Below are positions 8,060-16,082 of a stretch of 64,000 nt of DNA, piece after piece. Within the stretch, counting starts at the first letter, position 1. Each line of letters begins with the position of its first letter. This DNA comes from JAYQKL01 sp038142705. GTDB taxonomy: Bacteria; Pseudomonadota; Alphaproteobacteria; RS24. Made by a program: the position numbers and the translations under genes. The notes beneath the pieces were generated by a model. The model worked only from the letters and a program-made list of their open reading frames with translations, searched no databases and was not told where the DNA came from. The stretch covers positions 1,116,001-1,180,000 of the forward strand of contig OZ244224.1 of assembly GCA_965217015.1 (NCBI GenBank). Direction: 5' to 3'.

Positions 8060-9150
8060 TAGTTAGCCTCCTTCTTACGCAATTGGTCAAGCGGCAAATA
8101 TGGCACAACGCCCGTGCCGCCAGAGCCAGACTGCTCAATAATAACTTTATCCGATTTTTCCATGACTTTTTCCAAAGTCTCTAAAAATAGGCGCTGGCGG
8201 GTCACATCGGACGCATCTTGATATTCATTATAGATGGCCGCAAAACGACTGGCCTGACCTTCAGATTCTGAAATGGTTTGCTCGCGATAGGCTTCCGCTT
8301 CGCGACGAATTCGAACCGCCTCACCTTGCGCCTCTGGCACAACCCGATTGGCATAGGCGTTAGCTTCATTGCGCGCACGCTCTTGGTCTGCGCGGGCCGC
8401 CTGCACATCACGGAAACTATCAATCACAGCTGTTGGTGGATCCACTTTTTGCATTTTCACCTGCGTAATGGTGATACCCGCCCCATAGCCATCGAGTGTT
8501 TTTTGCATCAATTCGCGCACTTGGTCCTCTGTGCTTTGACGCTGCTCGGTCAAAATGGGCTGAATATCATTTTGCCCGACAATCTCGCGCATCGTGCTTT
8601 CAGCGACAGCTTTGACCGTGCCGGCTGGGTTTTGAATATTGAACAAATAATCAGCCGCATTGTTAATCAGCCAAAAAACAGAAAAATCCACATCAACAAT
8701 ATTTTCATCACCGGTCAGCATCAGACTTTCTTCCGGCACATCGAGGGTAGAAAGCCGCGCGGTACGCCCATCGTCAGAGCCGCCGCGCATACCAATATCA
8801 ACGCGGTTCACCAAAGTCACTTTTGGGGTTTGCACGGTTTCAATCGGAAACGGCAAATGATAATTTAAGCCCGGGCTGGTTTGGGTATGGAATTTGCCAA
8901 AACGCATTACCACGCCTTGCTCATCGGCCTGCACACGGTAAAACCCGCTCAGGCCCCAAATCACCAGCAAACCAATCAAAATCAGGACAACCCCACTGCC
9001 GCCGCCACCAGGAATCATTTTTGTTAGTTTTTCTTGATTATCTTTTATCCATTTATCGAAATCAGGACCTTGTGGAGACTTATTTCCACCCCGATTTCCT
9101 GAACCCCAAGGGTTTCCGCCCCCAGAGCCGTTTTGATTATCCCATGGCAT
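8059..9150 (-). CDS. hflK: HflK, SPFH/band-7 modulator of FtsH
   Basis: Partner of HflC in the FtsH-associated membrane cage. The 363-residue protein opens with the Gly/Asn-rich cytoplasmic tail typical of HflK (NGSGGGNPWGSGNRGGN). A single membrane helix follows near residues 53-71, then the band-7 domain (VQADEQGVVMRFGKF) and the charged coiled-coil segment. The ATG at 9150 is preceded by GGAG and AAGG stretches. It is the first gene of hflK-hflC-DUF2065 and probably degP, and is divergent from mrp across a 182-base gap that should hold both promoters. Confidence 0.96.
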   Translation of the reverse strand: MPWDNQNGSGGGNPWGSGNRGGNKSPQGPDFDKWIKDNQEKLTKMIPGGGGSGVVLILIGLLVIWGLSGFYRVQADEQGVVMRFGKFHTQTSPGLNYHLPFPIETVQTPKVTLVNRVDIGMRGGSDDGRTARLSTLDVPEESLMLTGDENIVDVDFSVFWLINNAADYLFNIQNPAGTVKAVAESTMREIVGQNDIQPILTEQRQSTEDQVRELMQKTLDGYGAGITITQVKMQKVDPPTAVIDSFRDVQAARADQERARNEANAYANRVVPEAQGEAVRIRREAEAYREQTISESEGQASRFAAIYNEYQDASDVTRQRLFLETLEKVMEKSDKVIIEQSGSGGTGVVPYLPLDQLRKKEAN

Positions 9151-9240
9151 TAGCCTTGCTCCTCACAATATATCGCCTGTTATGCCCCAATTTGCTGGTG
9201 ATACAGTCAATCATAGCATCAATGAACATGAGACAGGCAG

Positions 9241-9269
9241 TTGAATAGTTAAATCTAACTCTATATATG
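9241..9269 (+). promoter_or_regulatory. Candidate promoter for mrp
   Basis: TTGAAT (9241-9246) and TATATG (9264-9269) are separated by 17 bases, each matching the sigma-70 consensus at four of six positions, 64 bases before the mrp ATG in the hflK-mrp divergent gap. No other evidence. Confidence 0.3.
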
Positions 9270-9332
9270 TGGGTAGGAAATTGCTGATTTCAAGTTAAAC
9301 ATTTGCAATAAATCAAGTTTTTAAGGTCTTTT

Positions 9333-10397
9333 ATGTCTGATGTGAACGCTGAAACTATTCTGGCCGCGCTAAGTGATGTCACGGATCCGGTTACGGGTGA
9401 AAATATAGTCGCCGCAAAGCGGGTTGAAGGCATTGTCATTAAGCAAGGAAATGTCGGGTTTTCCTTGCTGATTGACCCGCAGCAAGCAGATGCCTGCGAA
9501 CCCATGCGCCAAATGTGTGAGCAAAAAGTCGCGGCTTTAGAGGGGGTGTTGAGCGTGACCGCTGTTTTAACTGCGCACGAAACCGCCCCTTCCATGCAGG
9601 CTGAACGCAAAGCGCCGGAGAAGCAAACCCCTGCTATTTTTGACCAGATTAAAAATGTGATTGCGGTCACCAGCGGCAAAGGTGGGGTCGGGAAATCAAC
9701 AGTCGCATTTAATCTGGCCGCTGCTTTGGCCAAAAAAGACCAGCGTGTCGGGTTTTTAGATGCCGATATATTTGGCCCCTCTGCGCCACAAATGCTGGGC
9801 TTGAGCGAGAAACCAGATGTGTCGGACGATAAAAAGCTGGTGCCTGTTGACCGGTTTGGGTTTTTATCCATGTCTATCGGCTTTATGGTGCCGCCTGACC
9901 AGCCTTTGGCATGGCGTGGCCCAATGGTGCAAGGCGCGCTGTTGCAAATGCTCAATGATGTTGCCTGGCCCGCGCTTGATGTGCTGGTGATTGACCTGCC
10001 ACCTGGCACTGGCGATATCCAGCTCACCCTTGCGCAACAAATTCCAGTTACCGGTGCTTTGGTGGTCACAACACCTCAAGCCCTCGCCGTTGCAGATGTG
10101 CGGCGCTCAATCGCCATGCTGCAAAAAACCAAAACACCGATTATTGGTGTGGTTGAAAATATGGCATGGATGTTTGCTCCTGATGGTGAAACCCGCTTGC
10201 ACCCGTTTGGCGAAGGGGGCGGGCAGCTGATTAGCGAACAAATGCAATGCCCGCTTTTGGGTCAATTGCCATTAGACCCGGTGCTGCAAGAAGCGACCAA
10301 TGCCAGCCAGCCTGTTGTGGCGCATGCCCCTGAAAGCCCCGCAGCCGAAGCGTTTTCGAATTTAGCGGAAATGATTTTACAAGGCGCAAAAAAATAA
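9333..10397 (+). CDS. mrp: Mrp/ApbC-type Fe-S cluster carrier ATPase
   Basis: P-loop NTPase of the Mrp/NBP35 family that carries and delivers Fe-S clusters. Of 354 residues, the first ~90 form the MIP18/DUF59 domain. The ATPase domain starts at VIAVTSGKGGVGKSTVAFNL, the deviant Walker A with two lysines. Later signatures are DADIFGPSAPQML, VIDLPPGTGDIQLT and VENMAW. A typical CxxC cluster ligand pair is not obvious in the visible C-terminus, which has QCPLLGQLPLDP. It sits alone on the plus strand between folA and hflK. The final codons lie in an A-rich direct repeat (AAGGCGCAAAAAAA twice) that runs into the downstream terminator. Confidence 0.94.
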   Translation: MSDVNAETILAALSDVTDPVTGENIVAAKRVEGIVIKQGNVGFSLLIDPQQADACEPMRQMCEQKVAALEGVLSVTAVLTAHETAPSMQAERKAPEKQTPAIFDQIKNVIAVTSGKGGVGKSTVAFNLAAALAKKDQRVGFLDADIFGPSAPQMLGLSEKPDVSDDKKLVPVDRFGFLSMSIGFMVPPDQPLAWRGPMVQGALLQMLNDVAWPALDVLVIDLPPGTGDIQLTLAQQIPVTGALVVTTPQALAVADVRRSIAMLQKTKTPIIGVVENMAWMFAPDGETRLHPFGEGGGQLISEQMQCPLLGQLPLDPVLQEATNASQPVVAHAPESPAAEAFSNLAEMILQGAKK

Positions 10398-10402
10398 GGC
10401 GC

Positions 10403-10436
10403 AAAAAAAAGGCCTGCCATAATAATGGCGTGGCTT
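10403..10436 (-). terminator. Intrinsic terminator of thyA-folA
   Basis: On the minus strand an imperfect 12-bp stem (core ATGGC/GCCAT with a TATT loop) is followed directly by eight T. It begins at the folA stop codon. On the plus strand the same hairpin lacks a T-run, so it mainly serves folA. Confidence 0.75.
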
Positions 10437-10929
10437 AAGCCTGACGCGTCAGGGTGATAAACACCATGTCTGCGCTATCCTTTTCAGTGGCGGCTTGCTC
10501 AATGCGGTTGGTTTCTAGCCAATCAGCAGGGTTTTGCAGGGCAAAAAATGTGTCCCCCTCAGGGCTGGCACTTACTTTTGTCATAATAATCTGCGTGGCC
10601 AACGGCTCAAATATCTTATATATCTCGCCACCGCCGATTACCATCAGCTCTTGATAGCCTGCCGCTTGAGCCGCCGCCATAGCCGCTTCAGGCGAAGCAA
10701 CAATTTCGCACCCCTCTGCCGTAAAATCGGGGTTTCTGGTGATGACTATATTAAGCCGCTCAGGCAACGCCTTGCCAATGCTGGCAAAAGTTTTCCGCCC
10801 CATCACAACCGCATGGCCCAGTGTGGTTTGCTTAAAATGCTTCAAATCAGACGGCAAACGCCATGGCATTTGATTGTCTTTGCCAATCACGCCATTTTCA
10901 GCCGCTGCCACTATCATGGTAATGCGCAT
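10435..10929 (-). CDS. folA: Dihydrofolate reductase
   Basis: NADPH-dependent reduction of dihydrofolate, needed to recycle the cofactor that thymidylate synthase oxidises. It is 164 residues from the ATG at 10929, which begins the first beta strand (MRITMIVAAAENGVIG). A TTG four codons earlier is the alternative start, but the GGGA site suits the ATG better. Motifs: the Met20-loop region GVIGKDNQMPWRLPSDLKHF with the acidic catalytic residue (Asp), VMGRKTFASIG for NADPH, and MVIGGGEIYK. The thyA stop is 17 bases upstream, so thyA-folA is one unit, as in many alphaproteobacteria. Confidence 0.96.
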   Translation of the reverse strand: MRITMIVAAAENGVIGKDNQMPWRLPSDLKHFKQTTLGHAVVMGRKTFASIGKALPERLNIVITRNPDFTAEGCEIVASPEAAMAAAQAAGYQELMVIGGGEIYKIFEPLATQIIMTKVSASPEGDTFFALQNPADWLETNRIEQAATEKDSADMVFITLTRQA

Positions 10930-10946
10930 GTTTTTTCCCAACCCGC

Positions 10947-11768
10947 TTAAACAGCTATTGGCGCTTTTATATTTGGCGCCGCCTCATAGCCTTCAAGGGT
11001 AAAACTCTCAAAGCTGAAGTCAAAAATATTTTTTACAGTGGGGTCAAGCTGCATCACAGGTAGGCCACCCGGCTTTCGGGTAAGCTGTTCGCGTGCCTGG
11101 TCAAGATGATTGAGATATAAATGGGCATCGCCGAGCGTATGTACAAAATCCCCTGCCTCCATATCGCACACCTGCGCCAGCATCATGGTCAGCAGCGCAT
11201 ATGAAGCGATGTTAAAAGGCACACCTAAGAAAATATCTGCCGAGCGCTGATAAAGCTGGCAGCTCAATCGGCTTTTCCCATTGGGATTATCTGGCGCGGG
11301 CGGGGCAACATAAAATTGAAACAGACAATGGCAGGGCGGCAATGCCATTTGTTCAACATCGGCTGGGTTCCATGCGGTGACAACATGGCGGCGCGAGTCT
11401 GGGTTTTCTTGCAAGCGCGTCACCAGCATTTTTATCTGGTCAATTGCCGCGCCGCTCGTTGTTTCCCAACTGCGCCACTGCTTGCCATAAACAGGCCCTA
11501 AATCGCCATTTTCATCAGCCCATTCATCCCAAATAGATACCCCGTTTTCCTTCAAATAAGCGATATTCGTGTCGCCTGCAAGAAACCAGAGCAGCTCATG
11601 GATAATTGATTTTAAATGCAGTTTTTTTGTGGTCAGAACCGGAAAACCAGCGCTCAGGTCAAATCGCATTTGATGGCCAAAAACACTTAAAGTGCCTGTG
11701 CCTGTGCGGTCACCACGCTCAACACCCTCGTCCAAAACCCGATTAAGTAAATTTAAATACTGTTTCAT
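10947..11768 (-). CDS. thyA: Thymidylate synthase
   Basis: Methylates dUMP to dTMP with methylenetetrahydrofolate. At 273 residues it is close to the E. coli length. Visible features: RGDRTGTGTLSVFGHQMRF near the N-terminus (phosphate-binding Arg), LWFLAGDTNIAYL, the catalytic cysteine in LPPCHCLFQFYV, and LSCQLYQRSADIFLGVPFNI with the dUMP-binding Arg/Ser, followed by GDAHLYLNH. A short insert, APPAPDNPNGKS, follows the active site. It heads thyA-folA and is divergent from tmRNA. No ThyX is seen here. Confidence 0.97.
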   Translation of the reverse strand: MKQYLNLLNRVLDEGVERGDRTGTGTLSVFGHQMRFDLSAGFPVLTTKKLHLKSIIHELLWFLAGDTNIAYLKENGVSIWDEWADENGDLGPVYGKQWRSWETTSGAAIDQIKMLVTRLQENPDSRRHVVTAWNPADVEQMALPPCHCLFQFYVAPPAPDNPNGKSRLSCQLYQRSADIFLGVPFNIASYALLTMMLAQVCDMEAGDFVHTLGDAHLYLNHLDQAREQLTRKPGGLPVMQLDPTVKNIFDFSFESFTLEGYEAAPNIKAPIAV

Positions 11769-11895
11769 AGTGCTTAATTTAGTTAGATTCTCCAGCTTTT
11801 CACGGGTTTTTTACATTATGTCCACATTCTTTGCCGCAAGCCTCTGTAAATTTGCTTTAAAAAAGAGTATATAAAGGGTGTCGAAAGCTTTGCTT

Positions 11896-12190
11896 TGGAC
11901 TATGGCGATAAACGGTCTTCGTAATAAACCTATCGGACCCGGGGGCGGTACCCGGCGCCTCCACCATCACAATAAAAGTTTTGGGGGCGAAATAGGATCG
12001 ACGAGGGTGTAAAGGTTGGTTCCGTCGCTCGGTATTGTACCACCGTTATCGGGCTATTTTTTAGTTGCAAATGACAACTATGCGGAAGTTGCTGTCGCTG
12101 CCTAAGCAGTGCCACACTTCATTTTAAGCCCCTGACCGTCGCAGGTTTGGGCGGGGTTCGGAAGGCACCTGGCAACAGAAGCCTTCCACT
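11896..12190 (+). ncRNA. ssrA: Permuted two-piece tmRNA
   Basis: Rescues stalled ribosomes and tags nascent chains for proteolysis. The gene is circularly permuted. The acceptor piece comes first, ending in CGCCTCCACCA at 11956-11966 after a T-arm with stem CCGGG/CCCGG. A 16-base spacer that must be removed follows. The coding piece starts GGGGGCG at 11983-11989 and pairs with CGCCTCC to restore the acceptor stem (seven pairs including one G-U). The tag frame starts at GCA 12067 and reads ANDNYAEVAVAA, stop TAA 12103-12105; the end VAA suits ClpXP recognition. A terminal helix GGAAGGC/GCCTTCC spans 12160-12187. The outer ends are approximate. This two-piece form is characteristic of Alphaproteobacteria. 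sspB follows at once. Confidence 0.93.
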
Positions 12191-12208
12191 TTTATTTGGA
12201 GTTTATCG

Positions 12209-12784
12209 ATGAGTGAAGACTATTTTAAATATAGCCTGCGTGCCCAAAATGCCTTACGCCAAGTCGTGCGCGATGTGTTGCAGGAAACAGCTAAAAATGG
12301 TCTTCCAGGTGAGCATCATTTTTATTTATCCTTTGTAACCACAGCGCCAGGCGTGGTTTTGTCTGATGCGTTGAAAAACCAACACCCTGATGAAATGACG
12401 ATTGTTTTGCAAAATCAATATGAGGACTTAAATGTCCTAGACGACCATTTCACAGTGCGCTTGAGTTTTAACCATAAGCCCGAGACGCTTATTATTCCTT
12501 TTGAGGCTTTGTCACGATTTTATGACCCTGCCGTCAGCTTTGGCTTAATTTTTGACGATTTTGAGGGTGATGATGAGGAGGAAACTGACTTTTTAAGTGC
12601 AGAGGACGGCGAAACCATTAGCATGCTTGATGAGTTGCGCGAAGATATGTTCATGATGGATATGAACAATCAAAACGATATAGAAAACGCGGATAAACCA
12701 ACCAAACCAGCTGCAAAATCAAAAAACCAAACCAGTGAAATTGTGCATCTTGATGCATTTCGAAAAAACCGCGACGAAGATTAA
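12209..12784 (+). CDS. sspB: ClpXP adaptor SspB (alphaproteobacterial type)
   Basis: Delivers ssrA-tagged proteins to ClpXP. At 191 residues, the folded substrate-binding domain occupies about residues 1-115 (YFKYSLRAQNALRQVVRDVL, HFYLSFVTTAPGVVLSD, LSFNHKPETLIIPFEAL). A long acidic linker rich in Asp/Glu/Asn follows, ending in a short conserved tail (SEIVHLDAFRKNRDED), the expected ClpX-docking segment. The gene starts 19 bases after the tmRNA terminal helix, so the tag-encoding RNA and the reader of the tag are adjacent on one strand. A TTTGGAG-like stretch lies upstream of the ATG. Confidence 0.9.
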   Translation: MSEDYFKYSLRAQNALRQVVRDVLQETAKNGLPGEHHFYLSFVTTAPGVVLSDALKNQHPDEMTIVLQNQYEDLNVLDDHFTVRLSFNHKPETLIIPFEALSRFYDPAVSFGLIFDDFEGDDEEETDFLSAEDGETISMLDELREDMFMMDMNNQNDIENADKPTKPAAKSKNQTSEIVHLDAFRKNRDED

Positions 12785-12897
12785 AAGATAAAGAAGATGA
12801 CGCAAAAGCGCGTTTTTCTAAAGGTCATCACTTGGCAGAAAACCTATCTCATGCTAACTGAAACAAAACTTTAACAGCCTCGATAAGTGAGAGACAT

Positions 12898-14298
12898 ATG
12901 TCAAACAAGCAGACAACGCGAACAGAAACAGATAGTTTTGGTCCTCTTGAAGTGCCAGCAGAAAAATATTGGGGCGCGCAAACCCAACGCTCGCTTGGCA
13001 ATTTTAAAATTGGTGGCGAAACCATGCCTGCTTCGCTTATCCGCGCGCTTGGCATTGTGAAACGCTCCGCCGCATTGGCGAATATGAAGCTTGATAATCT
13101 TGAAAAAGAGATTGGCGTGGCGATTGTGGAAGCCGCAACCGAAGTCGCGCAAGGCAAATTAGATGACCATTTCCCGCTTGTCGTTTGGCAAACCGGTTCT
13201 GGTACACAAAGCAATATGAATTCCAATGAGGTGATTTCCAATCGGGCGATTGAAATTTTGGGCGGGGAAATGGGCAGCAAAGCCCCGGTTCACCCGAATG
13301 ACCATTGCAATCGTAGCCAGTCCTCAAATGACACATTTCCCACCGCCATGCATATTGCCGCGGCGGAAGAGGTGCATAATCAGCTTATTCATCAGCTGAC
13401 ACATTTGCACAAAGCGCTGGCAGATAAGGCAGAAGCTTTTAAAGATATCGTGAAAATTGGGCGTACACATTTGCAAGATGCCACGCCATTGACGCTCGGT
13501 CAGGAGTTTTCTGGCTATGCCACCCAAGTCAAATACGGCATTGAGCGGGTGCAAGCCTCCCTACCCCGCCTTTTATGTTTGGCGCAAGGCGGTACCGCCG
13601 TTGGTACAGGGCTGAACGCCAAGCCAGGTTTTGCTGAAGCCTTTGCACAAGAAGTTGCTGACTTCACAGATATGGATTTCATCACAGCAGAAAATAAATT
13701 TGAGGCGCTGGCCGCGCATGACGCGTTTGTTGAAATGTCGGGCATGTTGAACACGGTTGCAGCCTCACTTTATAAAATTGCCAATGATATTCGCCTGCTG
13801 GGTTCTGGCCCGCGCTCTGGGCTTGGCGAGTTGAGCCTACCAGAAAATGAGCCTGGCTCTTCCATCATGCCGGGCAAAGTCAACCCGACCCAATGCGAGG
13901 CGCTGACCATGGTTTGCGCACAGGTCATGGGCAATCATACCGCGATCAGCTTTGCCGGCTCGCAAGGCCATATGGAACTCAATGTGTTTAAGCCCGTCAT
14001 GGCCTATAATTTGCTGCAATCCATTAAATTGCTGGGCGAAGGCGCGGTGAGCTTTACCGATAATTGCGTGATTGGCATTCAGGCCAATGAAGATAATATT
14101 AACGAGCTGATGCAGCGCTCATTGATGCTGGTCACGGCATTGGCACCCAAAATTGGCTATGACAACGCCACCACCATTGCCAAAGCGGCGCATAAAAACG
14201 GCACAACTTTGCGCGAAGAAGCCGTTGGCGGTGGCTATGTCACAGATGAAGAATTTGACGCCATTGTACGCCCGCAAGATATGATTGCGCCGAAATAA
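12898..14298 (+). CDS. fumC: Class II fumarate hydratase
   Basis: Iron-independent fumarase of the TCA cycle, a homotetramer of the aspartase/fumarase superfamily. It is 466 residues, the normal length. Signatures: TGSGTQSNMNSNEVISNRA, the HPNDHCNRSQSSNDTFP region, the catalytic loop GSSIMPGKVNPTQCEA (the Ser is the active-site base), and the C-terminal DYNATT-like GYDNATTIAKAAHKNGT. It is 113 bases downstream of sspB and followed by a small ribbon-helix-helix gene on the same strand. Confidence 0.97.
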   Translation: MSNKQTTRTETDSFGPLEVPAEKYWGAQTQRSLGNFKIGGETMPASLIRALGIVKRSAALANMKLDNLEKEIGVAIVEAATEVAQGKLDDHFPLVVWQTGSGTQSNMNSNEVISNRAIEILGGEMGSKAPVHPNDHCNRSQSSNDTFPTAMHIAAAEEVHNQLIHQLTHLHKALADKAEAFKDIVKIGRTHLQDATPLTLGQEFSGYATQVKYGIERVQASLPRLLCLAQGGTAVGTGLNAKPGFAEAFAQEVADFTDMDFITAENKFEALAAHDAFVEMSGMLNTVAASLYKIANDIRLLGSGPRSGLGELSLPENEPGSSIMPGKVNPTQCEALTMVCAQVMGNHTAISFAGSQGHMELNVFKPVMAYNLLQSIKLLGEGAVSFTDNCVIGIQANEDNINELMQRSLMLVTALAPKIGYDNATTIAKAAHKNGTTLREEAVGGGYVTDEEFDAIVRPQDMIAPK

Positions 14299-14320
14299 TT
14301 ATTGTCCCAATAGGATTATA

Positions 14321-14533
14321 TTGTCTGATAAACCTCAAAAACGCTCCATCAGCATTGCTGGCCACGCGACCAGCATTTCGCTGGAGGCGCAGTTTTGGAC
14401 GGCCCTGCGCGAGATTGCCAAAGCGCAGGATAAAGGCGTGGCAGAGTTAATCGCTGAAATCGACGCCCTGCCCAGAGACGCCTCCCTCTCTTCAGCTATC
14501 CGCGTCTATGTGCTGAACTGGTATCGGGGGTAG
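14321..14533 (+). CDS. Ribbon-helix-helix domain protein (RHH_4 type)
   Basis: About 70 residues. The segment RSISIAGHATSISLEAQFW is the beta-strand and first helix of the ribbon-helix-helix family (RHH_4, PF13467 as I recall it). It is followed by ELIAEIDAL and the closing LSSAIRVYVLNWYR. This suggests a small DNA-binding dimer, though no target is known. I place the start at TTG 14321, which has AGGA six bases upstream. An ATG at 14285 would overlap the end of fumC by 14 bases and add a non-conserved leader. It ends 14 bases before the convergent dehydrogenase gene. Confidence 0.75.
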   Translation: MSDKPQKRSISIAGHATSISLEAQFWTALREIAKAQDKGVAELIAEIDALPRDASLSSAIRVYVLNWYRG

Positions 14534-14547
14534 GCTTTCATTGCCTA

Positions 14548-15963
14548 TTAAAGCCGAAAAATCTTGCCCGGATTGAGGATATTGTCAGGGTCGAGGGCGG
14601 TTTTGATTTGGCGCATCAGGGCGACGCTGCCCGTGCCGAGCTCTTGTTCTAAATAATCAATTTTGCCAATGCCAATGCCGTGTTCGCCGGTGCAGGTGCC
14701 TTCATATTTGAGTGCGCGGGCAACCAAACGCGCATGAAAAGCCTTCACAATGGCCAGCTCATCGGCATCATGTGGGTCCAGCATGACAATCACATGGAAA
14801 TTACCATCGCCAACATGGCCTAATATCGGCGCCACCAAGCCGGTTTCTGCGATATCGGCTTGGGTTTCTTCAATACAAGCCACCAGACGCGATATGGGCA
14901 CGCACACATCTGTGCTCATGCCTGATTTTTCTGGCACCAGCGCCCGCGTGGCGTAATAAGTGTCATGGCGGGCTTGCCATAATTTTGTGCGCTCTTCTTC
15001 TTGACTGGTCCAGTTAAAATCTTTCCCGCCATTATCGGTAGCTAAAGCGTTCACAAAATCACTTTGTTCGGCCACAGATTGAGGTGAGCCATGAAATTCG
15101 AGAAACAAATGCGGGGTCTCCGGCAAACCAAGTTTAGAATATTGGTTCACCGCCTGAATGCTCAAGCTGTCTAGCAGTTCTATACGGGCAACCGGAACGG
15201 CCGCCTGAATGGTTTCCATCGCGGTTTGCACGGCGCCATGTAAATCCGCAAAGGCACACACCGCAGAGGCGATGGTTTCGGGTATCGGGTGCAGGCGCAG
15301 GGTGATTTCGGTAATGATGCCCAAAGTGCCTTCCGAACCGACGAGCAAATGGGTAAGGTCATAGCCTGCCGCCGATTTGCGCGCTCTTTGGCCGGTGCGG
15401 ATAATCTCGCCATTGGCCATCACCGCTGTCAGGCTCAGGACATTCTCGCGCATGGTGCCATAGCGCACCGCATTTGTACCAGAAGCCCGCGTGGCACACA
15501 TGCCCCCAATTGAGGCATCAGCGCCTGGGTCAATCGGGAAAAAAAGCCCTTGGTCGCGCAAATAAACATTTAATTGTTTGCGGGTGACGCCCGCTTGAAC
15601 GCTCACATCCATATCTTGCGTACGCAGGTCTAAAATCTCATTCATGCCTGTCATATCCAGACTGACGCCCCCGTGAACAGCGCTTAGATGGCCTTCCAGC
15701 GAGGTACCAGCGCCATGCGCGATAATCGGCATTTGATGCGCCGCACAAATGGACACCGCATCGGCCACATCTTGGGTAGATTTGGCAAATATCACCGCAT
15801 CAGGCGGGTGCGGAATATGCCATGCCTCTCCGCGACAATGCTGTGCGCGCACACTCTCAGCAGTGCTGAAATTATCCCCAAACCGTGTTTCAAGCGCCAG
15901 CAGAGCAGTTGTTTTCTCGGCCTGCGAGGCCTGCGAAGGGCTATCTTGCAAATGATGTGTCAT
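14548..15963 (-). CDS. FAD-linked D-2-hydroxyacid dehydrogenase (DLD/GlcD family)
   Basis: Oxidises a D-2-hydroxyacid such as D-lactate or glycolate and passes electrons to cytochrome or quinone. It is 471 residues. The N-terminal PCMH-type FAD domain has AHGAGTSLEGHLSAVHGGVS and PGADASIGGMCATRASGTNA. The C-terminal FAD-oxidase domain has GHVGDGNFHVIVML and the family signature TGEHGIGIGKIDYL. No iron-sulfur or second-subunit gene is adjacent, which favours the single-subunit D-lactate dehydrogenase (cytochrome) type over the three-subunit glycolate oxidase. The substrate is not decided by sequence. It is divergent from uvrD. Confidence 0.88.
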   Translation of the reverse strand: MTHHLQDSPSQASQAEKTTALLALETRFGDNFSTAESVRAQHCRGEAWHIPHPPDAVIFAKSTQDVADAVSICAAHQMPIIAHGAGTSLEGHLSAVHGGVSLDMTGMNEILDLRTQDMDVSVQAGVTRKQLNVYLRDQGLFFPIDPGADASIGGMCATRASGTNAVRYGTMRENVLSLTAVMANGEIIRTGQRARKSAAGYDLTHLLVGSEGTLGIITEITLRLHPIPETIASAVCAFADLHGAVQTAMETIQAAVPVARIELLDSLSIQAVNQYSKLGLPETPHLFLEFHGSPQSVAEQSDFVNALATDNGGKDFNWTSQEEERTKLWQARHDTYYATRALVPEKSGMSTDVCVPISRLVACIEETQADIAETGLVAPILGHVGDGNFHVIVMLDPHDADELAIVKAFHARLVARALKYEGTCTGEHGIGIGKIDYLEQELGTGSVALMRQIKTALDPDNILNPGKIFRL

Positions 15964-16082
15964 GTTTTACCAGACTTGATGTGAAGCATTTTGAAAAAAC
16001 AGCTCGTTTTTTGAATATTAACCATTATGTCACTCAATACACAAGCGCAAGCATGGTATAATAGGGCAAGAATCACGGAAAT

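Noticed and set aside
8278..8868. 196-codon open frame antisense to hflK
   Set aside because: His/Arg/Asn-rich shadow of a gene with clear SPFH motifs; no ribosome site.
9290..10069. 259-codon open frame antisense to mrp
   Set aside because: It mirrors the well-supported mrp codons, has low-complexity Ser/Thr composition and no family motif.
10381..10412. A-run at the end of mrp as a frameshift site
   Set aside because: The zero-frame stop follows at once and no conserved sequence lies in the other frames; the A-run serves the opposite-strand terminator.
14533..14555. Possible terminator GGCTTT/AAAGCC between the RHH gene and the FAD dehydrogenase
   Set aside because: Six pairs with an eleven-base loop and no T-run; it also overlaps coding sequence.
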